In this document: piece after piece, positions 8,111 to 17,428 of the stretch
How positions within the stretch are numbered: the stretch's first letter is position 1
How the letters are laid out: every line of letters begins with the position of its first letter
Source of the DNA: Anaerolineales bacterium
GTDB lineage: Bacteria; Chloroflexota; Anaerolineae; Anaerolineales; E44-bin32
Direction of reading: 5' to 3'
Assembly (NCBI GenBank): GCA_023250385.1
Contig: JAHFAU010000021.1
Span: 1 to 17,428, forward strand
Length of the DNA: 17,428 bases
Program-made: the position numbers and the translations under genes
Notes under the pieces: model-generated
Told to the model about the DNA's origin: nothing
What the model saw: the letters and a program-made list of their open reading frames with translations, nothing else
Databases searched by the model: none

Positions 8111-8180
8111 GCAGGGCAAGGTCAGCACCGTCTTCTAACCATCTCCAACTCAGGATCGCGCACGGACGAAAGGGAGCCCG

Positions 8181-11100
8181 ATGGCTGACAAAGGCCTCAA
8201 GGTTTACTCGCGCATTCCGTACACATTCTCGCTGCCTACCTTAATCGAAGTGCAGCTCGATTCGTTCGAGTGGCTCAAGGTTGAAGGACTGGCCGATCTG
8301 TTCGACGAGGTCTCCCCGATCGAATCCTATAACGGCGGGATGAAGCTCTATTTTCCTGGCAAAACCCAGGAGTCCAAGCAATTCGAACTCAAGTATTGGT
8401 TTGAAGACACCAAACACGACTTGGAAGAGTGCGTCGAACGCGACCTGACCTACGCCGCCCCGCTTTATGTCTCCGTACTACTTGCCGGCACCGAGGTGCC
8501 CGAGCCGATCAAGCAGGATATCTTCCTGGGCGACTTCCCGATTATGACCGAGAAAGGCACGTTCGTGATAAACGGGACCGAGCGGGTGGTGGTCTCGCAG
8601 CTGATCCGCTCCCCGGGAGTTTATTTCGAGGCTCCGGAGGACCGGACCACCGGGCGCCGGCTGGCCTCGGCCAAACTGATCCCCGACCGCGGCGCCTGGA
8701 TGGAATTCGAGAGCCGCAAAAGCAATTACCTGACCCTCAAGTTCAACCGCAAACGAACCATCCCGGTCACGATCCTACTGCGCGCACTGGCCGCCATCAA
8801 CGACGGGACCAAGAAGCCGGCGATCAAGCAGGGATCAGACGAGGAGCTGCTCCAACTCTTCGCACAGGCGGACGTCGACCCCGATCACCCCTATATCGCA
8901 ACCACAATGCGTCAGGAGCCGACTTGGGAGCGCCGCGACGGCCGCAGCGTCGCCGAAGAGGCGCTAGTTGAGTTCTACCGCCGAATGCGCCCGGGCGACC
9001 CGCCGACGCTCGACAACGCCCGCGAGTATTTGCGAGACCAGCTGATCGACCCGCGCCGTTATGACCTGGAGCGGGTGGGCCGCTACAAACTGAACGGTAA
9101 ACTTGGGTTGGAGAAACAGGTGCCCGAGGAGCATCGCCAAGTGACCAGTTGGGACGTGGTCCGCATCGTTGAGCGTATGATCCTCATTAACAACGGCGCC
9201 GCGGATCCGGATGACATCGATCATCTCGGCAATCGGCGAGTCAAGACCGTCGGCGAGTTAATTCAGAGTAAGCTGCGGGTTGGGTTGCGCAGGATGGAGC
9301 GGGTCATTCTGGAGCGAATGTCGATCCGCGATCAGGAGCAGCTCTCACCCGTCTCGCTGATCAACATTCGGCCGGTCGTGGCTGCGATCCGCGAGTTCTT
9401 TGGATCCAGCCAGCTTTCGCAGTTCATGGATCAGACCAATCCGCTGGCCGAGCTGCGCCACAAGCGCACTCTGTCCGCCTTAGGACCTGGCGGGCTGCGG
9501 CGGGAGCGGGCCGGTTTCGACGTGCGCGACGTCCACCACTCCCACTATGGCCGAATTTGCCCGATCGAGACCCCGGAGGGCCCCAACATCGGACTGATCG
9601 GGCGGCTGGCTTCCTACGCCCGGGTGAATCGCTTTGGTTTCATTGAGACCCCCTACCGGCGGGTGGTGAAGGAGCTGAGCTCCAAAGACAAACGGTTGGT
9701 GGGCAAGCGATTGCGGGGCGGCTGGAAAGACGCCAAGGGTGACAAAGTCCTGGCGAAGGACGGAACGGTGGTCAGCGAAAGCCTCTCGAGCCGGATGGCG
9801 CGACGTAAGGCAATGATCGCCGTCGTTCCCTTCGTCTCCGATGACACGCAGTATCTGTCCGCCGACGAAGAGGACAAATACGTAATTGCCCAGGCGAACA
9901 CTGCACTGAACGAGCGGGTGGAGTTTGCCAATCCGCGCGCCTCGTGCCGCCGTCACGGTGACTTCTTCTTCGCCACCCCAGACCAGATTGATTTCATGGA
10001 CGTGGCCCCGCGCCAGATCGTCGGAGTGAGTGCCTCCTTGATCCCCTTCCTCGAGCACGACGATGCGAACCGAGCCTTGATGGGATCAAACATGCAGACC
10101 CAGGCGGTGCCGCTGATCGATCCGGAAGTCCCGTTGGTTTCCACCGGAATGGAACGGCAGGCGGCTCACGATTCGGGGCAGGTAATCCTGGCCGAGGAGG
10201 GCGGGGAGGTCGAATCGGTTTCTGGCAGCACAGTGGTGGTGCGGTCTAAGAACGCGAGTCGGACCTATAAGTTGCGCAAGTACAACCGGTCTAATCAGAG
10301 CACCTGCATCGACCAGCGACCCTCGGTGGTCAAGGGTCAGCGAGTGAGTAAAGGCGATGTCATTGCCGACTCGACTTCCACAGAGGGTGGTGAATTGGCT
10401 TTGGGGCAGAACGTGCTCTGTGCCTTCATCTCCTGGGAGGGCGGAGATTTCGAGGACGCGATTCTGATTTCCGAACGGCTGGTGCAGGAGGACCGCTACA
10501 CCTCGGTGCACATCGAAAAGCACGAGGTTGAAGCCCGGGATACCAAGCTCGGGCCGGAAGAGATTACTTACGATATTCCAAACGTCGGGGATGAAGCCTT
10601 ACGCGATCTGAATGAGGACGGAATTGTCCGGATCGGGGCAGAGGTCGGACCCAACGATATTTTGGTGGGAAAGATCACTCCCAAGGGCGAGAAGGAACTC
10701 ACTCCTGAGGAGAAGCTGTTGCGGGCGATCTTCGGCGAGAAGGCCCGCGAGGTAAAGGACACCTCGCTGCGCATGCCACATGGGGAACGCGGCAAGGTCG
10801 TCGATGTCAAGGTCTTCACCCGAGAAGAGCACCGGGATCTGCCTCCCGGGGTCGAGAAGATGGTGCGAGTTTCAGTGGCCCAGAAACGCAAGGCGACCGA
10901 AGGGGACAAGATGGCCGGCCGGCACGGCAATAAGGGCGTCATTTCCAAGGTCGTCCCGATCGAAGACATGCCGTTCCTGATCGACGGAACGCCGGTGGAT
11001 CTGATTCTGAATCCGTTGGGGGTACCGGGCCGCATGAACATCGGCCAGATCCTGGAGGCCCATCTAGGCTGGGCGGCCAACCGTCTCGGATTCCGGGCAA

Positions 11101-12089
11101 TAACTCCGGTGTTTGACGGCGCCGATGAGGAAGAGATCGAGGCCGAGTTGGCCAGGGCCTGGCTGATCGATCGCGCCTGGCAGGAGATCGGGACCGCGGC
11201 CTGGGAGTGGGTCAAAGAGCAGGGCTACTACGATGAAGAGGCCTTTGAAGATGACGAGGAGATTCGGCGGCTGTACTTGGAGAACTGGCTGAAATCGAAG
11301 CGCTACGACATTGATCTGATCGCCACCGATCGGAACTACGCCCGCCGGGTTGGGCTGAGAGAGTGGCTCCGGACGAAGGGATTCGACCCAGACAAGCTGC
11401 TCGTGTTCGATGACTCGGAGACCCCGGTCGACGAACGGGGCCCGTTCGACGAGGCGGCAATCGACGTCTGCCTCAGGTTGTGGGTAGAGTCCAAAGGTCG
11501 CAAGGTCAAGCCCGAGAGTAGCCCAGAAGCGGTGGCAAAACAGGCGCTTAGAGTGACCATGGAAACCGGTGAGCCGGCGCCTACCCTCGGCAAGCAGGTC
11601 CTCTTCGACGGCAAGAACGGTGAACCCTACGATAACCCAGTGACGGTCGGGGTTGTCATGATGATGAAGCTCCACCACCTGGTCGAAGACAAGGTGCATG
11701 CCCGCTCGACCGGCCCGTACTCGCTCGTCACTCAGCAGCCCCTCGGTGGGAAGGCCCAGTTCGGCGGTCAACGCTTCGGTGAGATGGAGGTGTGGGCGCT
11801 CGAGGCCTATGGCGCGGCTCACACCCTGCAAGAAATGCTGACTGTGAAGTCGGACGACGTGCAAGGCCGGGTAAAGACCTATGAGGCGATCGTCAAGGGC
11901 GAGTCGGTAGAGGAGCCGGGCATCCCTGCTTCCTTCCGGGTGTTAGTGAAGGAACTGCAGAGCCTTGGACTGTCGGTCGAGGCGATCAATGAGGGCGGGG
12001 ACGTGGTGCGGTTCGGCAAGCAAGACGACCGCACCCGGCCGCCGCGCCTTGGGCTCGGGCTGCTGGACTTCGACACGGAGCCGCGCTGA
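8181..12089 (+). CDS. rpoB: RNA polymerase beta subunit
   Basis: 1302 residues. Core subunit of RNA polymerase. Seen in order: the N-terminal protrusion and lobe ([28 protein letters not shown]), the rifampicin pocket ([24 protein letters not shown]), [29 protein letters not shown], the catalytic-site lysine region [14 protein letters not shown], and the conserved C-terminal clamp sequence [38 protein letters not shown] (here named by its key blocks). Between TPVFDG (residues 975-980) and LFDG (1141-1144) lie 160 residues where E. coli has about 22, an insertion of roughly 138. Thr430 stands where E. coli has Arg529. The ATG at 8181 has AGGGAG four bases upstream. rpoC does not follow: the gene has its own promoter and terminator. 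Confidence 0.98.
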   Translation: MADKGLKVYSRIPYTFSLPTLIEVQLDSFEWLKVEGLADLFDEVSPIESYNGGMKLYFPGKTQESKQFELKYWFEDTKHDLEECVERDLTYAAPLYVSVLLAGTEVPEPIKQDIFLGDFPIMTEKGTFVINGTERVVVSQLIRSPGVYFEAPEDRTTGRRLASAKLIPDRGAWMEFESRKSNYLTLKFNRKRTIPVTILLRALAAINDGTKKPAIKQGSDEELLQLFAQADVDPDHPYIATTMRQEPTWERRDGRSVAEEALVEFYRRMRPGDPPTLDNAREYLRDQLIDPRRYDLERVGRYKLNGKLGLEKQVPEEHRQVTSWDVVRIVERMILINNGAADPDDIDHLGNRRVKTVGELIQSKLRVGLRRMERVILERMSIRDQEQLSPVSLINIRPVVAAIREFFGSSQLSQFMDQTNPLAELRHKRTLSALGPGGLRRERAGFDVRDVHHSHYGRICPIETPEGPNIGLIGRLASYARVNRFGFIETPYRRVVKELSSKDKRLVGKRLRGGWKDAKGDKVLAKDGTVVSESLSSRMARRKAMIAVVPFVSDDTQYLSADEEDKYVIAQANTALNERVEFANPRASCRRHGDFFFATPDQIDFMDVAPRQIVGVSASLIPFLEHDDANRALMGSNMQTQAVPLIDPEVPLVSTGMERQAAHDSGQVILAEEGGEVESVSGSTVVVRSKNASRTYKLRKYNRSNQSTCIDQRPSVVKGQRVSKGDVIADSTSTEGGELALGQNVLCAFISWEGGDFEDAILISERLVQEDRYTSVHIEKHEVEARDTKLGPEEITYDIPNVGDEALRDLNEDGIVRIGAEVGPNDILVGKITPKGEKELTPEEKLLRAIFGEKAREVKDTSLRMPHGERGKVVDVKVFTREEHRDLPPGVEKMVRVSVAQKRKATEGDKMAGRHGNKGVISKVVPIEDMPFLIDGTPVDLILNPLGVPGRMNIGQILEAHLGWAANRLGFRAITPVFDGADEEEIEAELARAWLIDRAWQEIGTAAWEWVKEQGYYDEEAFEDDEEIRRLYLENWLKSKRYDIDLIATDRNYARRVGLREWLRTKGFDPDKLLVFDDSETPVDERGPFDEAAIDVCLRLWVESKGRKVKPESSPEAVAKQALRVTMETGEPAPTLGKQVLFDGKNGEPYDNPVTVGVVMMMKLHHLVEDKVHARSTGPYSLVTQQPLGGKAQFGGQRFGEMEVWALEAYGAAHTLQEMLTVKSDDVQGRVKTYEAIVKGESVEEPGIPASFRVLVKELQSLGLSVEAINEGGDVVRFGKQDDRTRPPRLGLGLLDFDTEPR

Positions 12090-12114
12090 TCGCAAGCTCG
12101 AACTTTGAAACCCT

Positions 12115-12135
12115 GGCGCCCGCCTTGCGGGCGCC
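12115..12135 (+). terminator. Intrinsic terminator after rpoB
   Basis: GGCGCCCGC-CTT-GCGGGCGCC: a perfect 9-bp G+C stem (10 bp counting the flanking T-A pair) 26 bases after the rpoB stop, followed by ATTTCATT. The T tract is short, but stem strength and position make a terminator likely. It would end the rpoB transcript before any downstream gene. Confidence 0.75.
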
Positions 12136-12166
12136 ATTTCATTCCAAGCACTGAATCCGATCGGCC

Positions 12167-13961
12167 ATGAAGGCTGGCGTGCCCCGCGACTGGCTGAAAC
12201 CAATGTCACTCGGACTTGGTTGTCTGTTAACCGCGGCCCTTTTTGCCGTGGGGCGCGCTGGACCAGACTTTGATCACTACCTGGATTGGAGCAGGGCGTT
12301 CTCCAGGGGTGACATCTTCCAGCTCAGGAGTGCGATTCTCTCCCCGAACAACGTACCGTTGACCCAGTGGTCCCACGGGACCGGTCTGATTCTCGCTCTG
12401 CCTCAGGCACTCACCGGACAAAAGTTCGGCCCCGGACCAAGCGCAATCGCCGTCGGCTGGTTGGCCGGCCTGGTCTTCTGGTGGGCGATGGGGCGGCTGC
12501 TCTTCCGCGCCGCCGGCGGAGATGTGCCGCTGGCGCTATTTGGGCTGGGAGCCGCATTCGTTGGGACCCATGCCGGTTTCTATTCGCATACTTACGGCTC
12601 GGAGTCGATCGGGTATGCCCTGGCCGGAGTACTGGCCCTCTCCCTGTTTCCGATCGGCCGCTGGCGGATTCGAGAATCTCTAGTTGGAGGCGCCGCGGCA
12701 GCTTTGCTCATCATCGTGCGGCCAAACTTGGCGATATTCGCACTGCCCGCGGCAGCGGTGCTGGCCGCACGCGCATTGGGCGCGCGACGGCCTGCCGGTC
12801 AGACTACGGCGATCGTGGCGATCGCCTGGCTGATCGGGACGAGCCTGGTGGGGTTTCTTGAGGTCGGGTTGGTCAACCGCTGGATGACAGGCGATTACCT
12901 TCATCCGCCCTATGTGTACGGCGGGGATGGGTTCCATTCGGTCGAACTCGCCAGCCCGCAATTCCTGGCGGTGCTGCTCCATCCGTGGCACGGGCTGCTC
13001 GCCTACCATCCGGTGTACGCAATCGGGATGGCGGCGACAATCTATTTGATTCTGTTGCCTGGACCGGGCTGGGAAAGACTTGGCTGGGTAGTTCTCGGCG
13101 TTTTGGTCTTGGCCCAGCTTTACCTACAGGCCAGCTGGTATGTGTGGTGGCTAGGAACCGGAACCTTTGGGCAGCGCGGGATGTCGATAACGGCGGTTCT
13201 GTTGGTCCCTGCGCTGGTGACCGCGACTGCCCGCGGTCGATCTGGCCGGGGGGGTCGGGCAGAGAGTTTGGATTCTGCTGACTGCGGTCGGATGCTTGTG
13301 GTCGTATCTGCTCCTATTGCAAGGGGAGACCGCTTTTTACAGCTACGCTGAGCTGCTGGAAGCCCAATGGCAGCAGCTCGGCATGATCGCTCGGCCGGAG
13401 ACGCTGCTGCCTCTCTTGGGAGGACTGATGCTCCCGGGCGCGGTCGTGGCGTGGTTTCTCCGTCGAAATCGCCCAGCGCGGCCGGAGCCACTCACCGATT
13501 GGGCTGGCGGCGTGCTCTCAATCTTGAGCCTCAGCTATCTTGAGTTAAGGCTGGCCAGCGGACCGCGGGATTCGGTGGTCATTTTCGGCATGGTGGGACT
13601 TGTTTTGGCGGCGGCCGGCTTTCTTGCCACATGGCTCGTTAGTCGATGGAGGGACGAGCGGGAAGCCGTAATCGGGACACAGGATTGGACCTTCGGCGCA
13701 GTAGGGGTAGCGCTGGTCACCACATTCCTGGGCACAACGGCCCTCTTTACCCTATCGGCTGTGCGAATCGAACGCCGGGTGCAGGCGCACGAGCCGCCCC
13801 CGCGCGCCATGCAGTGCACCAGCGATGTTCTGTGGGACGAAGTCCGCAAAAGTTTTGCCGAATACCAGTCGGTCCCGGGCTTCGAGAAGCAGAAGGCTGC
13901 TCTAGAAGCCTTCCTGACCCGGAACGGGGGTGTCGAGTGCCCAGAGCTCTCACTTCCGTGA
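12167..13961 (+). pseudogene. Polytopic membrane protein (GT-C glycosyltransferase-like), frameshifted
   Basis: Two frames that together make one protein of about 597 residues. Part one (12167 to stop at 13351) has about nine or more hydrophobic segments, an early Asp-containing loop (GPDFDHYLDWSRAF), a long loop after QFLAVLLHPWHGLLAYHPVYAIG, and a WYVWWLGTGTFGQRGMS segment. This layout is reminiscent of PMT/ArnT-like GT-C enzymes, but I cannot name a family. Its last ~35 residues are not membrane-like. Part two is read one base on, open from upstream of 13248 through LLTAVGCLWSYLLLLQGE, with three or four more membrane segments and a soluble C-terminal tail ending at 13961. The switch is best placed at seven G (13248-13254); one G fewer would restore the frame. 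This may be a genuine mutation, slippage-based expression, or a sequencing error. The ATG at 12167 has only a weak ribosome site; Met13 (12203) is an alternative start. Confidence 0.7.
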
Positions 13962-14241
13962 TCAGGATCTGCGCTCGCTCCCAGGCCAAGGAATCGTGGC
14001 TCGAAACCAGGTGGGGGGAATCCTGGCAATACGGCCGCTCTCCCCGTCTGAGGCCCCAATTTTTCCTTGACGGCGCCTTTGCGGTTTGGTAGAATTCCGC
14101 TCAGACAGTCTGGGCAGCTTGAGCTGCGCCATTGGCGCGGCTCGAATTGATCGTAGTCATGCGAGGCCCTGGCGAGCACGGGGCCTTTGTGTCGAGCGAC
14201 CCGGGGCCCTTGCCCCGGGGATTTGTGTAGAGGGATTATCT
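13962..14241 (+). promoter_or_regulatory. str operon promoter and structured leader
   Basis: A 280-base gene-free stretch. TTGACG (14067-14072), a 17-base spacer and TAGAAT (14090-14095) form a near-consensus sigma70-type promoter, with a start near 14102. The ~140-base leader holds three stem-loops: GAGCTGCGCC/GGCGCGGCTC (14121-14130 with 14134-14143, one wobble pair), AGGCCC/GGGCCT (14164-14169 with 14181-14186) and CCCGGGGC/GCCCCGGG (14200-14207 with 14212-14219, 4-base loop). The last ends 22 bases before rpsL. None has a proper T tract. I see nothing recognisable in 13962-14066. Confidence 0.65.
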
Positions 14242-14661
14242 GTGCCAACGATCAGCCAACTGGTTCGGAAGGGGCGGAAGAGCAAGCGCTCAAAGACCAA
14301 GGCACCCGCGCTGCTGTACACGTTTAATTCCATGAACCAGCGCCGGGAGGTCCAACCGCGTGGCGCCCCGCAAAAGCGGGGGGTCTGTACCCAGGTACGA
14401 ACGATGACACCGAAGAAGCCTAACTCGGCCTTGCGCAAGGTTGCCCGAGTGCGGCTCACCAACGGCCTGGAAGTCACGGCTTATATCCCGGGGGAGGGGC
14501 ACTCCTTGCAGGAGCACTCCGTCGTTCTCGTGCGCGGCGGACGCGTGAAGGACCTGCCCGGCGTTCGCTATCACATCGTGCGGGGCACGATGGACACGAC
14601 GGGTGTGGATGGGCGCCGGCAGGGCCGCTCGAAGTACGGCGGCAAACGCCCTCGAGAGTAG
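14242..14661 (+). CDS. rpsL: 30S ribosomal protein S12
   Basis: 139 residues. Ribosomal S12 sits at the decoding centre and controls accuracy. Hallmarks: [11 protein letters not shown] at the start, [24 protein letters not shown] with Lys58 at the position of E. coli Lys42, and [18 protein letters not shown] containing the second streptomycin-linked lysine (Lys103, E. coli Lys87). Both lysines are the drug-sensitive type. It is the long form, with about 15 extra residues before PQKRG compared with E. coli, as in Bacillus. The start is the GTG at 14242, with AGGG about seven bases upstream. The frame is open further back to 14086, but that would overlap the promoter and adds no conserved sequence. 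First gene of the str operon. Confidence 0.97.
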   Translation: MPTISQLVRKGRKSKRSKTKAPALLYTFNSMNQRREVQPRGAPQKRGVCTQVRTMTPKKPNSALRKVARVRLTNGLEVTAYIPGEGHSLQEHSVVLVRGGRVKDLPGVRYHIVRGTMDTTGVDGRRQGRSKYGGKRPRE

Positions 14662-14689
14662 GTAGCGCAATTCATCGAGCTGCTCGGTT

Positions 14690-14703
14690 GCCGCAAGCGC
14701 GGC
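14690..14703 (+). promoter_or_regulatory. Hairpin in rpsL-rpsG intergenic region
   Basis: GCCGC-AAGC-GCGGC, a 5-bp stem in the 75-base gap between rpsL and rpsG. In E. coli this gap carries the S7 autoregulatory site; a similar role here is only suggested by position. Confidence 0.3.
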
Positions 14704-14736
14704 GGCCGGGGCTTGTGTGTTTGGCGGAGACCGAAG

Positions 14737-15204
14737 ATGCGAAGATCGAAACCTGAGCGGCGGACAACGAGCGGCGACATTCGTTATAACAATCCGCATA
14801 TCCACGGGTTGATCAACCGGATGATGAAGCGCGGCAAGAAGAGCACAGCGACCCGAATTGTGTATGACGCGTTCGAAATGATTGAGCAGCGAGTCAAGCG
14901 CAACCCGGTGGAGGTCTTTGAAGATGCGATCAAGAACACCTCTCCGACCTTGGAAGTCAAGCCGCGCCGGGTCGGGGGGGCCACTTATCAAGTCCCGGTC
15001 GAGGTTCAATTCGAGCGGAGGACCTCGCTGGCCGTTCGCTGGATCCTGGCCGCCGCTCGCAGCCGGCCGGGAAAGACGATGGCCGAGAAACTGGCCGGAG
15101 AGCTGATGGATGCGGCCAGCGGGACCGGCTCTGCCATCCGCAAGCGAGAAGACACTCACAAGATGGCGGAGGCCAACCGGGCCTTCGCCCACTATCGCTG
15201 GTAG
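14737..15204 (+). CDS. rpsG: 30S ribosomal protein S7
   Basis: 155 residues, standard length. S7 nucleates assembly of the 30S head by binding the 3' domain of 16S rRNA and lies near the E-site tRNA. Recognised by the N-terminal [29 protein letters not shown], the conserved RNA-binding loop and hairpin [25 protein letters not shown], and the C-terminal [20 protein letters not shown]. The ATG at 14737 has GGAGA seven bases upstream. An upstream in-frame start at 14713 would add eight residues not found in the family and is rejected. Second gene of the str operon; the stop codon overlaps the purine-rich ribosome site of fusA. Confidence 0.97.
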   Translation: MRRSKPERRTTSGDIRYNNPHIHGLINRMMKRGKKSTATRIVYDAFEMIEQRVKRNPVEVFEDAIKNTSPTLEVKPRRVGGATYQVPVEVQFERRTSLAVRWILAAARSRPGKTMAEKLAGELMDAASGTGSAIRKREDTHKMAEANRAFAHYRW

Positions 15205-15215
15205 GAACCGAACGC

Positions 15216-17294
15216 ATGCCGCGTGAGTATCCGTTGGACCGCTACCGCAACATCGGCATCATTGCCCACATCGATGCCGGTAAGACCACGACTACCGAGC
15301 GGGTGCTGTTCTACACCGGCCGCACCCATCGGATGGGCTCGGTGGACGAAGGCACCACGGTGACCGACTGGATGGACCAGGAGCGGGAACGGGGGATCAC
15401 CATCGTGTCGGCCGCTGTGACGGCCAGTTGGCGGGATTGCGTCATCAACATCATCGATACGCCCGGCCACATAGACTTTACGGCCGAGGTTCAGCGCTCG
15501 CTGCGAGTGCTGGACGGCGGGATCGTGGTCTTTGACGCGGTTCAAGGAGTCGAACCTCAGACCGAGACAGTATGGCGGCAAGCGGACCGATTTGGGGTGC
15601 CGCGTATTTGTTTCGTCAATAAGATGGATCGGGTCGGTGCCTCCTATGAGAGCACCGTCGAATCGATCCGTCGGCGGCTGGGGGCCCAGCCCCTTGCTAT
15701 GCAGCTGCCGATCGGGAGCGGGTCGAACTTCAGCGGCGTCGTCGATCTACTGGATGACGTCGCTGTCATTTGGAGCGAGGACGTGGGCGCCTCGCCGGAG
15801 CTCGAGCAGGTACCCGCCGAGTTGCGCGGCCTGGTGGCCGAGCAGCGGACCGAGCTGGTCGAGCGAATCGCCGAGACGGACGATGCGCTGACCGAGCGAT
15901 TTCTCGAAGGGCAGCCGATTCCGACGGAGGAATTGAAAGCCGCCCTGCGCCGGGCAGTGATCGCGGGCAAGCTGGCGCCGGTCTTCTGCGGCTCATCGCT
16001 AAAGAACCGAGGCGTCCGGCGCCTGTTGGATGCGGTGGTTGACTATTTGCCCTCGCCGCTGGACATCCCACCGGTCAATGGGGTAAAGCCAGGCGGAGAA
16101 CTGCCGATCACTCGGGAGGCCAAGGACGACGCGCCGCTGAGCGCCCTGGTCTTCAAGATCGTCTCGGACCCGTATGTTGGCCGCATGGCGTATCTGCGGG
16201 TGTATTCCGGCAAGCTCACTAAGGCCTCCTCGGTCTACAACGCCAGCAAGGACCGCAAGGAGCGAGTCGGGCGGCTGATCCGGATGTACGCCGATCACCG
16301 GGAGGACGTAGATGAGGTGTTGGCCGGTGATATCGCAGCGGTCCTGGGGATGAAGTTCGCCTTCACCGGGGATACCCTGTGCGATCCAGCCAACCCGATT
16401 GTGCTTGAAAGGATTACGTTCCCCGAGCCGGTGATCTTCACCGCCATCGAACCCAAGACCAAAGGCGACCAGGACCGGCTCGGAGAGGCCCTGCAGAAAT
16501 TGGCTGAGGAGGACCCCACCTTCCGGGTCGGCGCGGATGAAAACACCGGCCAGACCATGATCTGGGGCATGGGGGAACTGCACCTAGAAGTCTTGGTAGA
16601 TCGGATGCGGCGGGAATTCAAAGTCGACTCGCGGGTCGGACGACCGCGGGTCGCCTATAAGGAGTCGATCCGCAGATCCGTTCCGGAGGTCGAGTTCCGC
16701 TACGTCAAGCAGACCGGCGGCCACGGCCAATACGCCCATGTGGTCCTGGCCCTCGACCCAGGTGAGCCGGGGAGCGGGATCGAATTTGAAAACCGAATTC
16801 GGGGAGGCTCTATCCCCACCGAGTACATTCCAGCAGTCGAGCAAGGAGTTCGAGAGGCAGCCGAGGGCGGAGTCCTGGCCGGCTACCCGATGACCGATCT
16901 GAGCGTGACGCTGCTCGACGGCTCATTCCATGAGGTTGACTCCAGCCCGATGGCCTTCAAGATGGCCGGGTCGATGGGGTTCAAAGAGGGCGTGCAACGG
17001 GCCGGCCCGGTGCTGTTAGAACCGATGATGAGTGTCGAGGTCGTGGTCCCGGATGAGGCAGTCGGTGAGATAACCGGCGATCTGGCGGCGCGTCGAGCTT
17101 CAATAGAAGGAATCGACCACCGGGGCGGCAATACTCAGGTCATCCAGGCGACCGCCCCCCTGGCAGAGATGTTCGGATACGCCACCGCGCTGCGCTCACT
17201 GACCCAGGGCCGCGGGGTGTTCACGATGGAGTTCGACCACTATCAGGAAGTCGAAAAGAAGGTATCGGAGACCCTGTTGGCCGGGGTGTATTAG
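15216..17294 (+). CDS. fusA: Elongation factor G
   Basis: 692 residues, normal for EF-G. This GTPase drives translocation and, with RRF, ribosome recycling. G motifs: AHIDAGKT (17-24), RGITI (59-63), DTPGH with His85 (81-85), NKMD (135-138), and GSS in [10 protein letters not shown]. Domain II follows ([22 protein letters not shown] region), then domain III ([14 protein letters not shown]), domain IV ([14 protein letters not shown], with loop [15 protein letters not shown]) and domain V ([30 protein letters not shown]). The GQYAHV segment and the str-operon position mark it as canonical EF-G rather than a spdCD or tetracycline-resistance type. The ATG at 15216 lies 11 bases after rpsG; the likely ribosome site AGGAA overlaps the rpsG stop codon, implying coupling. 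Confidence 0.98.
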   Translation: MPREYPLDRYRNIGIIAHIDAGKTTTTERVLFYTGRTHRMGSVDEGTTVTDWMDQERERGITIVSAAVTASWRDCVINIIDTPGHIDFTAEVQRSLRVLDGGIVVFDAVQGVEPQTETVWRQADRFGVPRICFVNKMDRVGASYESTVESIRRRLGAQPLAMQLPIGSGSNFSGVVDLLDDVAVIWSEDVGASPELEQVPAELRGLVAEQRTELVERIAETDDALTERFLEGQPIPTEELKAALRRAVIAGKLAPVFCGSSLKNRGVRRLLDAVVDYLPSPLDIPPVNGVKPGGELPITREAKDDAPLSALVFKIVSDPYVGRMAYLRVYSGKLTKASSVYNASKDRKERVGRLIRMYADHREDVDEVLAGDIAAVLGMKFAFTGDTLCDPANPIVLERITFPEPVIFTAIEPKTKGDQDRLGEALQKLAEEDPTFRVGADENTGQTMIWGMGELHLEVLVDRMRREFKVDSRVGRPRVAYKESIRRSVPEVEFRYVKQTGGHGQYAHVVLALDPGEPGSGIEFENRIRGGSIPTEYIPAVEQGVREAAEGGVLAGYPMTDLSVTLLDGSFHEVDSSPMAFKMAGSMGFKEGVQRAGPVLLEPMMSVEVVVPDEAVGEITGDLAARRASIEGIDHRGGNTQVIQATAPLAEMFGYATALRSLTQGRGVFTMEFDHYQEVEKKVSETLLAGVY

Positions 17295-17311
17295 GCGGCG
17301 CGGAGGAGAGC

Positions 17312-17428
17312 ATGGGCAAGCAGAAATTTGAGCGGACGAAGCCGCACATGAACGTCGGGACCATGGGGCACATCGACCATGGGAAGACGACCCTGACCGC
17401 TGCGATCACCAAGTGGTGTTCGCTGCGG
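17312..17428 (+). CDS. tuf: Elongation factor Tu, N-terminal fragment
   Basis: Only 39 codons, cut by the window edge. The sequence starts [16 protein letters not shown] and contains the P-loop [16 protein letters not shown], diagnostic of EF-Tu, the GTPase that carries aminoacyl-tRNA to the ribosome. The ATG at 17312 has GGAGG five bases upstream and is 17 bases after the fusA stop, as in the usual rpsL-rpsG-fusA-tuf order. Met13 and Met18 replace the more usual Val and Ile or Val. Confidence 0.95.
   Translation, partial: MGKQKFERTKPHMNVGTMGHIDHGKTTLTAAITKWCSLR

Noticed and set aside
11064..11864. 266-codon antisense frame across the RpoB insertion
   Set aside because: The insertion has a convincing in-frame sense reading with repeated motifs; the antisense product has no recognisable features.
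13248..13254. Programmed ribosomal frameshifting as explanation of the split membrane gene
   Set aside because: No downstream pseudoknot or upstream Shine-Dalgarno-like stimulator is evident; slippage, decay or sequencing error are simpler.
14086..14241. N-terminal extension of rpsL by 52 codons
   Set aside because: It would start inside the -10 region and translate the hairpin leader; S12 homology begins at the GTG at 14242.

Overview
The window reads as a chromosomal segment of a high-GC bacterium, most likely a member of the Chloroflexota. This is inferred from three things: lipoproteins with Thr/Pro-rich linkers and an NBR1/FW-type Ig-like domain, the flavour of the RpoB, EF-G and S12 sequences, and an enlarged RpoB. 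The phylum call was not tested by any search.

Layout. (1) 1-935: the C-terminal end of recA, then a small lipoprotein whose main body is an NBR1-type Ig-like domain. (2) 952-4247, minus strand: a compact three-gene operon, mtnA, then a PfkB-family (probable adenosine) kinase, then ahcY. It has a recognisable sigma70-type promoter and a very short leader made almost entirely of two overlapping hairpins. The operon handles by-products of S-adenosylmethionine use. AhcY splits S-adenosylhomocysteine into adenosine and homocysteine, the kinase would trap adenosine as AMP, and MtnA isomerises methylthioribose-1-phosphate. (3) 4337-6736, plus strand and divergent: a TPR-rich lipoprotein lytic transglycosylase. 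(4) 6767-7981: a 1.2-kb insertion sequence flanked by a 14-bp direct repeat. Its transposase keeps the DDE residues but seems to have lost about 100 residues of the N-terminal DNA-binding region. The element stops exactly at the -35 box of rpoB. (5) 7995-12136: rpoB with its own promoter, structured leader and terminator. (6) 12167-13961: a polytopic membrane protein broken into two frames at a run of seven G. (7) 14067-17428: a str operon (rpsL, rpsG, fusA, start of tuf) with its own near-consensus promoter and a leader holding three stem-loops.

The main departures from the textbook arrangement are these. rpoC is not next to rpoB: its usual place between rpoB and rpsL holds a terminator and an unrelated, frameshifted membrane-protein gene. 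RplKAJL are not upstream of rpoB either. RpoB carries an insertion of about 138 residues with a roughly 26-residue Trp/Lys-Gly-aromatic-Asp repeat. I see no CRISPR array, tRNA, rRNA, phage genes or defence system. The best candidates for something undescribed are the RpoB insertion and the hairpin-only leader of the SAM-salvage operon.
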